Counted from the first letter of the stretch, positions 7,825 to 17,548 are shown. The stretch is DNA of 64,000 nt from Nocardioides sambongensis (GCF_006494815.1 NZ_CP041091.1:806001-870000), one strand, 5' to 3'. The notes: generated by a model from the letters alone, not told the origin. Numbers and translations are program-made.

Positions 7825-9144
7825 TCAGATCGACGGGACATCCGGGCTCGCTCCTCGCGGTGGTGGCCGGTGGTGCAGCGCGGCCTCGAAGTCGAGGCGG
7901 TTTCTTGCGGCACCTTTCGGCGGCTTGCGTTGGATAGGTGTGGGCCGCAGGTCGCTGCGCACGATCGCCAGGAGCTCGCCCTGCACCGCCGCGGTGATGG
8001 GGACGAACTCCTGACGGCTCGGGTGGACGAGCTCGCCGGCGTCGAGGTCCAGGCGGGGGAGGTTGACGCGGTGGAAGTAGAGACGATGGGCGGCGCCGTA
8101 CTCCACGAGGTTGCAGACTCGCTCGTCGATGCCCGCGCTGACGCGTTGGAGCCGGCGAACCTGATGGGCGTCGGAGAGACCGGCGTCATCGAGCTTGGCC
8201 ATGCGCGTGACTGCGACCGCTCCCTGTCCGGCGGCGGCTCCACCGATGCCGAACACGCCGCCGAGGTCACGTGCCCCTCGGACGAGACGGCCGTAGGTCT
8301 CCCCGCGCTGCTGCCATCGTTCGGCGAGAACAGGGTCGATCATTGCGAGTCGTCGAGCAGCTTCCCGGGAGATGTTGCGTTGGGAGTCGAGGACGAGGCG
8401 CAGGTTCTGGGCGGTGGGGAAGTGGCTGAGGTGGATGAGCAGGTTGTGCTGGGCTTGGAGGACTCCGGTGATGCCAGGCAGGCCCGGGCCCTCGATGAGT
8501 GCGGGCGCTGGCCGCCAGCCGCGTCGGTCGACGGTGTAGTCGGGTTCGCCGTATCCGGCCCAGGTTGCACAGGTGGCCGCCGCGCGTCCGAGTCGACCGG
8601 GCTCTGTCAGCGATTGCCAGTCGGGGATGTTGGCGTAGCGCCGGTCGAGGCTGACCAGCCCGCGCACGACGTCGGCGGCGTCCTTGATGACCGTCAGGCA
8701 TTGGGCCTCGGAGAGTCGGCCGTAGCCGACTCCGTGGGCGAAGTCGTGCTCGCCGAGCGCGCAGGCGCGGGCTGCCTGGCGCCAGGATTCGACCAAGTCG
8801 AATGGTTGCGGTGTGACCAGCTCGTCGAGGGTGGGTAGGTCCACATCACTGTCGCGGAGGTTGCGTTCAAGGCGGTAGCGCAGCTCCTCGGCCGGGCCGC
8901 GGGCGCGGCCGGTGCTTCCGTCGAGACCGATGCGTGGGTTGGCAGCCTGCATGGCTTGGTGGCACCACACGAGTACGCCGTACCGGTAGCGGGCGACCTG
9001 CCGGCCGATCACCTCGCGTTCCTCGACCGTGGTCGTCACCGGGACGGTGTGGATGCCGGCGCCGCCGATGCGCTGCTGGATGCGGTGCTGACGCAGCAAC
9101 TCACCGAGGGCGTCGCGGAGCATGCCACTGGTCTCGCCGTACAT
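7825..9144 (-). CDS. Conserved ICE protein of unknown function
   Basis: This 439-residue protein is soluble, with no membrane segment, signal peptide or nucleotide-binding motif that I can recognise. It is rich in Arg and Leu, with an aromatic cluster (RYRYGVLVWCHQAM) near residue 50 and long predicted helices. ATG 9144 overlaps the stop codon of the upstream gene (TGATG), which fixes the start and indicates translational coupling. Its place, between the excisionase and ssb genes, suggests a role in element maintenance, replication or regulation. That is inference from context only. Confidence 0.65.
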   Translation of the reverse strand: MYGETSGMLRDALGELLRQHRIQQRIGGAGIHTVPVTTTVEEREVIGRQVARYRYGVLVWCHQAMQAANPRIGLDGSTGRARGPAEELRYRLERNLRDSDVDLPTLDELVTPQPFDLVESWRQAARACALGEHDFAHGVGYGRLSEAQCLTVIKDAADVVRGLVSLDRRYANIPDWQSLTEPGRLGRAAATCATWAGYGEPDYTVDRRGWRPAPALIEGPGLPGITGVLQAQHNLLIHLSHFPTAQNLRLVLDSQRNISREAARRLAMIDPVLAERWQQRGETYGRLVRGARDLGGVFGIGGAAAGQGAVAVTRMAKLDDAGLSDAHQVRRLQRVSAGIDERVCNLVEYGAAHRLYFHRVNLPRLDLDAGELVHPSRQEFVPITAAVQGELLAIVRSDLRPTPIQRKPPKGAARNRLDFEAALHHRPPPRGASPDVPSI

Positions 9145-9440
9145 CAGGGCGCATCCAGCTCTCGGGCGGCCCACAGCATGTCGAGGACGAGCTCGACAGT
9201 CAGGGAGTCGATGCCGTGCCGGCTGAGGTCTTCGATGGCTGACTCGGCGACCTCGAAGAGCACGTCGCGGTCGGTGACCGGGACCGGGCTGATGCCGGGG
9301 ATGTAGTCGCCGTGGACGAAGTCGATCTGGAGCAACACGCGGTCGTACTCGATCGACGCGTCGGGGGTGAGGGCAGCGTCGGCCAGCGCGGCAACGTAGG
9401 AGCGGGCCTGGCCGAGGGTGACCGCGTGGGCGAGGAGCAT
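9144..9440 (-). CDS. Small conserved ICE protein, unknown function
   Basis: This 98-residue acidic protein (MLLAHAVTLGQARSYVAALA at the start) is likely mostly helical and has no recognised domain. An AAAGGAACC purine site precedes ATG 9440. Its TGA overlaps the ATG of the next gene. Upstream, at 9528-9549, lie a DnaA-box-like sequence and an inverted repeat that may control this operon. Confidence 0.6.
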   Translation of the reverse strand: MLLAHAVTLGQARSYVAALADAALTPDASIEYDRVLLQIDFVHGDYIPGISPVPVTDRDVLFEVAESAIEDLSRHGIDSLTVELVLDMLWAARELDAP

Positions 9441-9527
9441 GGAGGTTCCTTTCGGGTCGCGTGGTCGGCGGCGTGCGTTTCACCGTGAATCGCGAGGCCG
9501 GGGACGCGGGTGTCGCGTTGCGGCGGC

Positions 9528-9549
9528 TGTGGACAACGCGGGAGTTGTC
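9528..9549. promoter_or_regulatory. DnaA-box-like sequence overlapping a GACAAC/GTTGTC inverted repeat
   Basis: TGTGGACAA (9528-9536) is the reverse complement of TTGTCCACA, the actinobacterial DnaA-box form. It overlaps GACAAC (9532-9537), which pairs with GTTGTC (9544-9549) across a 6-base gap. The same arms occur beside the integrase at 6387-6399. An operator or a replication-related site is possible; function is not shown. Confidence 0.3.
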
Positions 9550-9563
9550 GGTGCTGTGCACCG

Positions 9564-10145
9564 CTAGGAGGCCGCGCGGACTTGTTCCTCGATGCGTCGC
9601 CGGGCGGCGACGTCCTCATGGACGAAGAGGAGGAAGTCGGCGTAGCGGTCGAGAATCTCGACCTCGCCACCGCTGTCCCGTGGGGCTTCGCCGGGCCAGG
9701 TCGTCTGCCTCGTGGGCCGGTCCCGGTCGAGTCGGCATCCCGCGGTGGAGACCCATTCACGCAGCCGATTGCGGGCCTCGGCGAAGTCGCGATGCCACCC
9801 GATCGGACCCGACGGCGTCCCCTCGGAGTCGTAGGCGTTGAGCCAATGCGTGTGCAGGGCCGATAGTTCCCAGACCAGCTCGTCGTGGCGATGCCAGTAC
9901 GGCGGCACCACCGTGGGCGGCAGCCCGTAGCTCAACCGCAGCCAGTCGACCCAGGCGTCGAGGTCGGTCCACTCGGCCATCGCCTCGTCAGCTGTCAGCA
10001 GGTTCCAGTTGATCGGGCGCAACGGCCGGTCGTCGTCGAAGTCGGCGGACCCGAAGCGGTCGTCGGGATCGCCGTGCTCCGACTCGACGCTGTCCACGCT
10101 GTCGTCCAGCTGCGCGTTGTGGCTGGCGTCGACACGGGTCGTCAT
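9564..10145 (-). CDS. DUF4913 family protein
   Basis: This 193-residue protein matches the DUF4913 pattern of actinobacterial mobile elements: NWNLLTADEAMAEWTDLDAW, then WLRLSYGLPPTVVPPYWHRH and LVWELSALHTHWLNAY. The function of the family is unknown, but it recurs beside ssb and conjugation genes. The N-terminal 45 residues are acidic and probably disordered. It lies just downstream of ssb on the same strand and is probably in the same operon. Confidence 0.7.
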   Translation of the reverse strand: MTTRVDASHNAQLDDSVDSVESEHGDPDDRFGSADFDDDRPLRPINWNLLTADEAMAEWTDLDAWVDWLRLSYGLPPTVVPPYWHRHDELVWELSALHTHWLNAYDSEGTPSGPIGWHRDFAEARNRLREWVSTAGCRLDRDRPTRQTTWPGEAPRDSGGEVEILDRYADFLLFVHEDVAARRRIEEQVRAAS

Positions 10146-10158
10146 GACGAGGTCGCGG

Positions 10159-10590
10159 TCAGATGCCGACGGCGGGTGCTGGCTCGTTGACCACAGTCAA
10201 CTCGTTCGTCGGTGGCTCGGGCTGCCTGGACGGCGTGCGATCCACGACGTAGCGGGTGCGGGCACAGTCATGGCCGATACGGCGGGCGACGAACTGCTCG
10301 CGGATCTCGCTCGGCCCGCCTGGACGCTCCTGCTCGTACTCATGGACGTAGCCCGAGGCGACGACCTGGTCACCCGGCTTGAACCGCGGGTAGGCCCGTT
10401 CGGCCGCACGGTCGAACAGCACCAGGTCGCAGTAGACCGGGTCGAGCCTGGTGAACGAACCGTCGACCTCCTTGCGGTGCTGCTCGATGCCGACCCGACA
10501 GTAGAACCTCGCGTGCCCCTTGCCGGTGAAGGTGAGCTCCGGCGCGGTCGCAACGAACCCCTGCAGGCTCATCTGAGTGGGAATCGTCAT
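10159..10590 (-). CDS. ssb: Single-stranded DNA-binding protein
   Basis: This 143-residue SSB has an OB-fold: QMSLQGFVATAPELTFTGKG, ARFYCRVG, then the conserved FDRAAERAYPRFKPGDQVVASGYV block. It would coat single-stranded DNA during conjugal transfer or element replication. The C-terminal tail lacks the usual acidic DDDLPF-type tip and ends in NEPAPAVGI. Plasmid-type SSBs often lack the tip, which may change recruitment of host replication proteins. It heads the minus-strand group that continues into DUF4913. Confidence 0.85.
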   Translation of the reverse strand: MTIPTQMSLQGFVATAPELTFTGKGHARFYCRVGIEQHRKEVDGSFTRLDPVYCDLVLFDRAAERAYPRFKPGDQVVASGYVHEYEQERPGGPSEIREQFVARRIGHDCARTRYVVDRTPSRQPEPPTNELTVVNEPAPAVGI

Positions 10591-10593
10591 CGC

Positions 10594-10643
10594 TGACTCC
10601 TGACCTCGGGCGGCGCCCGGATGGCAACCGCTCCCAGGAGTCA
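10594..10643. repeat. 9-base inverted repeat upstream of ssb
   Basis: TGACTCCTG (10594-10602) and CAGGAGTCA (10635-10643) are perfect inverted copies between ssb and the divergent DUF262 gene. The right arm could be an operator half-site. Proximity to the ssb start suggests control of ssb, but nothing further supports it. Confidence 0.3.
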
Positions 10644-10760
10644 GGTGTGCTTGTTCGGTTGGGAGCGGCGCCTCGAGTTGCCGCCGGATGGCGGAGCTGC
10701 CTACTACCGTTGGTTTCGTAGCTGGTTGACGGATGGCCCACGGCGAGAGGACGGGTTCGG

Positions 10761-12526
10761 ATGGAGGCGACTCTGGAGCCTCGTCTTGTCATGAGGGGCG
10801 AGGAAGACGAGCCGTTTGTAGCGGGCGAGTTCTTCGTGGCCGCCTACCAACGCGGCTACCGGTGGGGTCGAGCTGAGGTGCGCCAGCTCCTTGACGACAT
10901 CAAGGCTCACGCGCGCAACGCCGAGAAGCGCCGGGCACTGCCCACGGACTACTACCTGCAACCCATCGTCGTTCTCAAGCGGGCCGACGGAACTTGGGAG
11001 CTGGTCGATGGCCAGCAGCGCCTGACTACCCTGTTCCTGATCACCAAGTACGTTGCGACGAAGTTCTCCGACGCCAAGTTGGACTACTGGCTCACCTATG
11101 AGACCCGGGAAGACAGCCGGGACTACCTGGACACGCTCGATCCCGATCGCCGCGACGACAACATCGACTTCCACCACATCGCCCGGGCCTACGAAGCGAT
11201 TGTTGAGTGGTTCGGCGAACAGCAAAGTGCGGGCCAGGCGGCCATCGACCTCCACTCAGCGCTCTCGAAGTGGGTGCGGGTGATCTGGTACGAAGCGCCC
11301 GAGGGTACAGATCCCAACGAGCTCTTCACGCGCCTTAACCGTGACCGAATTCCGCTGACGGACTCCGAGCTCATCAAGGCACTGGTCCTCTCCCACAGCG
11401 GCGCGGCCGACGGCAAGATGGGTCGCCAACAGGAGATCGCCGCGCAGTGGGATGCGTTCGAACGGGACCTCCGTGACGAGGAGTTCTGGGCCTTCCTGAC
11501 CCGCTCGACGACCCGCAAACCGACGCATATCGACTTCCTCTTCGAGAGCATGACTCCCCACGCCGGGATGCGAGAGCGGCCGCGGTACTGGACCTTCGGG
11601 AAGGTTCAGGAGGACATCGCGACGAGGGGGCAGCCGAGTTTTGGCGCGACGTGGTTGAGCGTCACGGACTTCTGACCGGCTGGTTTCGCGACCGGGACCT
11701 CTATCACCGAATCGGCTACCTCGTCCAAGTCGGCGACTCGATCCAGGACCTCATCGATGCTGCTTGTACCCGGTCCCATTCGTCCTTCCGTAGGGACCTC
11801 ATCCGTCGCACGCAGCAGCGACTCAACCTCACGAGCGACGACATCTCTAACCTCCGGTACGGCAAGGACAATGCCAAGTGCACCAACGTTCTGCTCCTCA
11901 TGAACGTGGAGACGGTGCTAACCAGCAAGGACAAGGGCAGCCGGTTCTCGTTCCACGCCTACGTCGACACTTGGTCACTGGAGCACATCCATGCCCAGAA
12001 CCCAGAAGCGTTCGGCAAGGAGACCGAGCGTCGTGACTGGCTCCGGGCTCACCGGAAGAAGATCCAGGAGACTGACTGGGGCGCGGGCAAGAAGTCTGCA
12101 GTCGACGGGCTGCTGGAGCGGATTAACGCCCACCTGGAACTCGCCGAAGGGAAGACGGACGACGCGGGGTTCGAAGAAATCTTCCGCAGCGTTCTCAGCT
12201 TGTTCAGTGCCCCCGGCGCTGACCTTGCCGACGGTGATCTGCACGGCCTGGGCAATCTCGCGCTCCTCCAACGAGACCTCAACAGCAAGCTGAACAATGC
12301 GGTCTTCGCGCTGAAGCGCGAACAAGTCATCGCCCTCGATGAGGCCGGGGCCTACCTCCTGCCGTGCACCCGCAACGTGTTCCTGAAGTACTACACAGCC
12401 AGCGCCGACCAACAACTCTCGCTCTGGGGGCCACAGGACCAGGACGCCTACTACGCCAAGTTGATCGACAAGGTGAAGCCATTCCTGCTTCGTGATGACA
12501 CTCTCGCCGTGGGGGCTCAAGCGTGA
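10761..12526 (+). CDS. GmrSD-like DUF262/DUF1524 restriction protein, with apparent frameshift
   Basis: Two overlapping frames (10761-11675 and 11651-12526) together encode one GmrSD-type protein of about 588 residues. The first holds the DUF262 domain (FFVAAYQRGYRWG, then VDGQQRLTTLF). The second holds the DUF1524 HNH-type domain (SLEHIHAQNPEAF, LGNLALLQRDLNSKLNN). Adding one G to the GGGGG run at 11626-11630 joins them in frame and restores the junction GAAEFWRDVVERHG. The family restricts modified foreign DNA: DUF262 hydrolyses NTP and DUF1524 cuts. A sequencing error is the likely cause of the break, but a real inactivating or phase-variable change cannot be excluded. Its TGA overlaps the GTG start of the next gene. 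Confidence 0.85.
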
Positions 12527-14862
12527 AGGGCTATCGGACAACGTTCCTCGGACTGTTCGACGAGCCGGCGGGGGACCGTCCGCCGATCAGGGAGATCGAG
12601 ATCCCAGTCATCCAGCGCGACTTCGCCCAGGGTCGTGACGACGAGGAGACGACGGCCCTCCGCGACCGCTTCCTGGACAAGATCGTCCAGGCGGCCACAA
12701 CGGACAGCAACCTTGGCCTCGACTTCGTCTACGGGGATATCCAGCACGGTGTTTTGCAACCCCTCGACGGCCAGCAGCGCCTCACCACGCTCTTCCTGCT
12801 CCATTGGTATGTCGCTTCTCGTGCAGGCACGCTCGACCCGGCGGCGCGATGGCTGTGCTTTTCCTACGCGACCCGACCGACCGCGCGCGACTTCACACGA
12901 ACTCTCGCCGAGAACGCCTACCCAGGCGGGCCAGCATCTCCGCTGGACTGGATCACCGATCAACCGTGGTACGTGTTCCCGTGGCGGCAGGACCCGACCA
13001 TCTCCTCGATGCTGGTCATGCTCGACGCGATCCACGACCGGCTCGACCATGACTCGATCGACTTCACCGACGTGTGGGATCGACTCGCCGCACGTCCCGA
13101 CGAGGAAAGGGACAGCGCGATCTGGTTCCTGTTTCTCCCGGTCGTCGACTTGGACCACGGCGAGGACCTGTACATAAAGATGAACTCGCGCGGCAAGCCG
13201 CTGACCACGTTCGAGGTCTTCAAGGCTGACTTCGAGAGCATCATCAAAGCAGTGGATCCAGACCGACACCGACACCTGGTTGACAGCATGGACGGCTCCT
13301 GGGCAGACACTCTCTGGGAGTACGAGAAGCGGTCTGACGGGGACTTCAAGACCGACGACGAGTTCGAGCGGTACTTGACCTTCATCATCGAGATCAGCGA
13401 ATGGCGTGACGGCGCACCGGATCGGAAGTGGCACGACAAGTCAGCGAATCGTCTCTGGCCGATCGAGGAGCGCGCACGACTTGCCTTCGCCGATGCGGGG
13501 AACGAGCATGCAGCGCGGAACCGTGACTTCTTCTTCCACGCGTTCGATACCTGGGTCGACACAGACCCGGGCACAGAACTTGGCGCTCTGTTCAGAGCAG
13601 GCGGCACCGGTCGTGGTCCGATCCCACTCTTCTCGGCAACTCCCGACCTGTTCGGTGCGTGCATCTCCGGCTACGGGACCGATTTCTCAGTCCAAGAGAC
13701 CCTGCTCCTGTTCGGGGTACTGCTCAGCCGGCAGGCTGGCGATTCAGTCACGTCAGATGAAGTGGCTCAACGGCTGCGGTCGCTGCGGAATTTGACTGCA
13801 GCCTTCCTCGACCGCGACCGGTACATGTCGAGCTACGTAGCCTCCACCGAGAAGCTCGTTCTCGGCGGGTCTCTCGACGACCTCGAAGGCTTCCGCGGTG
13901 ACTGGGTTTCCGACGAGGCACTCAAGTGGGCGTTCCTAGAGGACCACCCGGGGCTCAAGGACGCCGTTCACCGGCTCGAGGACGACCCGCTGGTCCGCGG
14001 CCGCATCATGGTGTTCGACCTCGATGCCGCGGCGATCCGGGCGCGCGCCAATGCCTTCGCCGAGGTCAGTCGAGGTGAGCTCCGTGACATCTTCGGCGCT
14101 GCTCTGCTCACCAAGGGTGACTACTCTCGCGACGTCGGTTGGGAGGGTCAGCGCCGCCAACTCGGAAGCTCCCAGAAGGACGATTCGTGGACGGACCTGC
14201 TGACAACTGGCTCCCGAAGCAGCCTCGAAAACGTCGGACGGCCCCTCGCTTCACTCCTGGACGACGTCGCTGAACGGCTCACAACGGCGAGCGCACCCAG
14301 TGTGAGGGAAGCATTGGACGCGATCCGGTTGCAGTGGCTCGCGGATCGCGAGTCCCGGAGCTTCTATGACTGGCGCTACTACCTCGTGCGCTACGCCGGC
14401 GCACGGAGCTCCAAAGGGGACGGCTACTACAACGGGACGTACGACCGGGCCAGGGGAGGCTTTGGCTACCGTCACCTCCGGATACTCCACGGCAGCAGCT
14501 ACATCGCCTACTTCAGTGATGCACTGCTGCGCGCGTCGTGGGTTGAGGGGCGGCTCACCGACGTCGCGGAGGAGCCAAGTTGGTACCGCGGATACGAGCG
14601 AGGGCTCACGCTCAAGAAGTCTCGCCTTGAAATCCGCTGCGAGGAGGATGGCTACCAACTCGTCCCGGACGATGGAGACGGCGAAGCAGTGGAGCAAGCC
14701 CGGAAAGCCCTAACTCAGGAGGGCGCGTTCGACCTTGACCTCGACCAGCATCTTCGAGTTCGCATTCGTCAGAAGCCGATCGATGGTCGTCAAGTAGACG
14801 CCGAGGACCGGATTCAGCTCTGTGTGCAAGTCGTGAGCGCCTTGGCGACGGCCGGGCTCTGA
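12523..14862 (+). CDS. Second DUF262 protein of a two-gene module
   Basis: This 779-residue protein starts at GTG 12523, overlapping the previous stop (GTGA), so the pair is translationally coupled. Its N-terminal DUF262 domain shows IPVIQRDFAQGR, LDGQQRLTTLFLLHW and KMNSRGKPLTTFEVFKADF. No clear DUF1524 HNH motif is seen. The C-terminal half (FYDWRYYLVRYAGARSS, GFGYRHLRILHGSSYIAYFS) is a separate unrecognised domain. I infer that it cooperates with the upstream DUF262-DUF1524 nuclease, perhaps as sensor or regulatory subunit. Its end overlaps the convergent methyltransferase gene by 49 bases. Confidence 0.8.
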   Translation: MKGYRTTFLGLFDEPAGDRPPIREIEIPVIQRDFAQGRDDEETTALRDRFLDKIVQAATTDSNLGLDFVYGDIQHGVLQPLDGQQRLTTLFLLHWYVASRAGTLDPAARWLCFSYATRPTARDFTRTLAENAYPGGPASPLDWITDQPWYVFPWRQDPTISSMLVMLDAIHDRLDHDSIDFTDVWDRLAARPDEERDSAIWFLFLPVVDLDHGEDLYIKMNSRGKPLTTFEVFKADFESIIKAVDPDRHRHLVDSMDGSWADTLWEYEKRSDGDFKTDDEFERYLTFIIEISEWRDGAPDRKWHDKSANRLWPIEERARLAFADAGNEHAARNRDFFFHAFDTWVDTDPGTELGALFRAGGTGRGPIPLFSATPDLFGACISGYGTDFSVQETLLLFGVLLSRQAGDSVTSDEVAQRLRSLRNLTAAFLDRDRYMSSYVASTEKLVLGGSLDDLEGFRGDWVSDEALKWAFLEDHPGLKDAVHRLEDDPLVRGRIMVFDLDAAAIRARANAFAEVSRGELRDIFGAALLTKGDYSRDVGWEGQRRQLGSSQKDDSWTDLLTTGSRSSLENVGRPLASLLDDVAERLTTASAPSVREALDAIRLQWLADRESRSFYDWRYYLVRYAGARSSKGDGYYNGTYDRARGGFGYRHLRILHGSSYIAYFSDALLRASWVEGRLTDVAEEPSWYRGYERGLTLKKSRLEIRCEEDGYQLVPDDGDGEAVEQARKALTQEGAFDLDLDQHLRVRIRQKPIDGRQVDAEDRIQLCVQVVSALATAGL

Positions 14863-15710
14863 GGCTCACTGGACGCCGCCCGCATCTGACTACTCACTGC
14901 GATCAAGCGCTCGGACGTCGCCCTGCGGACATCCCTGAGATCCCACGCTTGGTCACGAACGTCTATGACGGCCAGCCGTGCAATCCGATCGACCTGCGTT
15001 CGCTGGGTGTCGGTGAGTCGCACAGTCGAGTCGATGAACACCCAGTCGAACTGCCCGTCGGTGAATCGCCCGGAGTCTAAGGCGTGGATCACGCTCATTG
15101 GGTAGATTGCGGCGACCCTCGGGTGCTTGCGTACCAGCATGTTGAGCATGGCCTGGCTGGAGTCGACTCCGGCATATCGATCCGGGGTCACAAGCCCGAG
15201 GTCCAGCACCCGGCCAGTACCGCAGCCGAGGTCGAGGACGTGAGGCGGGTAGCTGCCCCGCGCCGTGGCGAGCATTGCTCCTCGGAACTCGACTTCGCCT
15301 TCGCGCGCCGGGTGGTCGACGTCCCAGGTCGTGGCTACTTCGTCGAAGGCCGTCCATTCTCCGCTTGAAGTGGACGGGGCGTTTTGGATGCCGTAGGAAA
15401 ACTCGGTGGTCGCACGGTTGACCAGTGTGGTGTCGGTGAAGTGGTTGTCCTCGGTCCACCAGCGGTACTTCCCGTTCGGGCTGACCAGATAGATCTTCGT
15501 CATCGAGTAGTACTTGCCCGGTTGGCCGAACGTGTGGATCACGCGTGCAGCTCGAACCATGTCCTGATGGGTCACGCCGGGGGTGCGTCCCTCGACGACG
15601 TAGTGATGCGGCGCCGTCTCCGCGTAGGTTCTGGCAAACGTCCACTCGCGCGTGGCTGCGAACTCCAGCCACCACTCGAGGTCATGCTCGGTGATCCGGC
15701 CCTCCGTCAT
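14814..15710 (-). CDS. Class I SAM-dependent methyltransferase-like protein
   Basis: This 298-residue protein has two parts. The N-terminal 135 residues (DLEWWLEFAATREWTFARTY, KYYSMTKIYLVSPNGKYRWW) form an unassigned domain. The C-terminal part has a Rossmann methyltransferase core with HVLDLGCGTGRVLDLGLV as motif I, YAGVDSSQAML as motif II and FDWVFIDSTVRL in the motif IV position. No DNA-methylase DPPY or NPPF motif is present, so DNA modification is not indicated. It lies between the DUF262 pair (convergent) and the coupling-protein operon, so it may be cargo with them. Confidence 0.65.
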   Translation of the reverse strand: MTEGRITEHDLEWWLEFAATREWTFARTYAETAPHHYVVEGRTPGVTHQDMVRAARVIHTFGQPGKYYSMTKIYLVSPNGKYRWWTEDNHFTDTTLVNRATTEFSYGIQNAPSTSSGEWTAFDEVATTWDVDHPAREGEVEFRGAMLATARGSYPPHVLDLGCGTGRVLDLGLVTPDRYAGVDSSQAMLNMLVRKHPRVAAIYPMSVIHALDSGRFTDGQFDWVFIDSTVRLTDTQRTQVDRIARLAVIDVRDQAWDLRDVRRATSERLIAVSSQMRAASSEPQSPAVAKALTTCTQS

Positions 15711-15784
15711 GTGTCTTCCCCTAGTGACGTGCGTGCGGTCTCAGGGAGTCAGCATGCACGGCACCTCCGACAGAACACGCTGGA

Positions 15785-17548
15785 TCAGCGGCGTCGTAGG
15801 GATGCCTCGACGGACGCACGATCAGCACGAAGCGTCGGGGCCTCCCGACGGGCGGTCCAAGGGCGCAGGTCGGTGACCAACGGCGGGGCGCTGCGGAGCA
15901 GTACGAGAGCGGTGCCGAAGGGCAGGGTGCGGGTGACCTCTGGCGGCATCACCGGCACTCGGCGTACCGAGCGTTGGAGCGATCGGGAGCCGTAGTCGCC
16001 GACGGATACGGTGTCGGTCTTCTCGTCGCGTTCGCCGATCAGGGCGGAGAGATCTTGGAGGTCCTTGGCCGAGGAGGTGCCGCCGAGGATGAGTTTGACG
16101 ATGCTGGCGTCCCAGATCGCGCCGGCGGCGTGATCGCCCCACTTGTCGCGGGCCTGAGACAGCGACTGGAGCACGGGCATGGTCGTGATCCCCGTTCCGC
16201 CACCCTCAGCCATGAGAACGGGTAGAGAGGGGAGAGGCGAGAGGTTGCCGATCTCGTCGAGGGCCAACAGCAAGGGTGGGTCGAGGCGGGCGCCGGGGGA
16301 GGCGGCGGCGAGGTGGCGTGCGGTCTCGATGAGGTCTTCGATGAAAGCTGCGACCAGAGACCAGGATGCGCCGGCGCCGGCTCCGGTCGCGAGCAGGTAC
16401 AGGGTGCCGTTGTTGGTGAGGAAGTCGACGGGGTCGAACTGCTCGCCGACTCCCGGTGAGACAGCGTCGAGCACGCGGGGGTCGGCGAGACACGAGAGCG
16501 CGAGGGAGACGCCCATCCAGATGGAATCGCGGGTGCGGGGGTCGGCGTGGATCATCGACTCCAGCGAGTCGGACCAGCCCGGCGCGGCCTTCGGGCTGCT
16601 GGACAGGATCGCGACCGCGTCGGCCGCCGCCGACGGGGACAGGGTCCAGCCGAACAGCTCGCGCGGTGACCGCTGGTCGAGGGCGGCGGCGTGTAGCAGC
16701 GCCTGGAGCGCGGTGCGGGTCTTGCCTTCCCAGAAGCCTCCGGACTCCACACCGCCGGTCGACAGGCCGGTAGCCGAGGCGAGTCCGGTGGCTCGGATCA
16801 TGGCGGTGAGTGGGTCTTCGCATCCGCGGACGGGTGACCACCGCAGCCCGGCAGGCAGGCCCTCGGCGAGCCGCTGGGGATCGAACACTGCGACCGGTCC
16901 CCGAGCTCGGCGGGCGGTGAGCGTGGCCGCGATGTTGTCCGGCCGGGTGGCAGTTGTGATGACAGCGCCGGGCGCGTCGAGGATCGCGTTGATGACGACG
17001 TGCAGGCCCTTGCCAGACCGAGGCGGTCCAAGCACAAGGATCGAGTCCTCGACCGAGGCCCACACGTCGTGTCCTCGTGAGCGGCCGAGCAGGTAGCCGA
17101 CCTCGGACGGAGCCGGCTTGTCGAGCGACGGTCGGAGAGTCCGACCGCGAGCGAGCAGCGCCTTGCGCGATGCCACAGCGCGGACGTCGCGCCCGGTCGC
17201 GACGCTGGCAAGGTGGCGCGGATCATGGGACGACGCGTGCCTCATCGAGCCAATGCGACGCCACACCACTACCGCGAGGGCAAGGACTGTGGTGAGAAAG
17301 ACGGCCAGAGCCAGCCAGTAGACCCAAGCCGCGAGGCCATCCGAGCCGAGTGCGGAACCCGGGTTGGTGGGATCGGCGAGGACGCGGAATCCCGCTTCCC
17401 ATCCACCGGTCGGCTGCGCGACCCCGGATATCCAGGCAGCCGCTGACCCTGCGAGGCGCAGGACGGCGGCGAGGACACCGACGGCCGCGATCAGGATGAG
17501 CCCGAGGTTCATCAGGTCGTCGTCGACGCCCTGGCCGCGTGGGTTCAC
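15785..17548 (-). CDS. Type IV coupling protein, VirD4/TraG-like ATPase
   Basis: This 587-residue protein has two N-terminal membrane segments (LGLILIAAVGVLAAVLRLAG and VYWLALAVFLTTVLALAVVVW). A cytoplasmic P-loop ATPase follows, with Walker A LGPPRSGKG, Walker B PPLLLALDEIGNL and the family motif GTGITTMPVLQSLSQARDKWG. It couples the relaxase-DNA complex to the secretion channel at the inner membrane. GTG 17548 overlaps the stop of the upstream gene (GTGA). It is the last gene of the operon ardC-like, 172-residue protein, coupling protein. Confidence 0.9.
   Translation of the reverse strand: MNPRGQGVDDDLMNLGLILIAAVGVLAAVLRLAGSAAAWISGVAQPTGGWEAGFRVLADPTNPGSALGSDGLAAWVYWLALAVFLTTVLALAVVVWRRIGSMRHASSHDPRHLASVATGRDVRAVASRKALLARGRTLRPSLDKPAPSEVGYLLGRSRGHDVWASVEDSILVLGPPRSGKGLHVVINAILDAPGAVITTATRPDNIAATLTARRARGPVAVFDPQRLAEGLPAGLRWSPVRGCEDPLTAMIRATGLASATGLSTGGVESGGFWEGKTRTALQALLHAAALDQRSPRELFGWTLSPSAAADAVAILSSSPKAAPGWSDSLESMIHADPRTRDSIWMGVSLALSCLADPRVLDAVSPGVGEQFDPVDFLTNNGTLYLLATGAGAGASWSLVAAFIEDLIETARHLAAASPGARLDPPLLLALDEIGNLSPLPSLPVLMAEGGGTGITTMPVLQSLSQARDKWGDHAAGAIWDASIVKLILGGTSSAKDLQDLSALIGERDEKTDTVSVGDYGSRSLQRSVRRVPVMPPEVTRTLPFGTALVLLRSAPPLVTDLRPWTARREAPTLRADRASVEASLRRR

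Noticed and set aside
9145..9561. N-terminal extension of the unknown protein at 7825-9144
   Set aside because: The extension overlaps the 98-residue gene, and the TGATG coupling fixes the start at 9144.
14814..15710. DNA methyltransferase partner of the DUF262 pair
   Set aside because: No DPPY/NPPY-type catalytic motif or target-recognition domain is seen, and the gene is on the opposite strand, so only a general methyltransferase fold is claimed.
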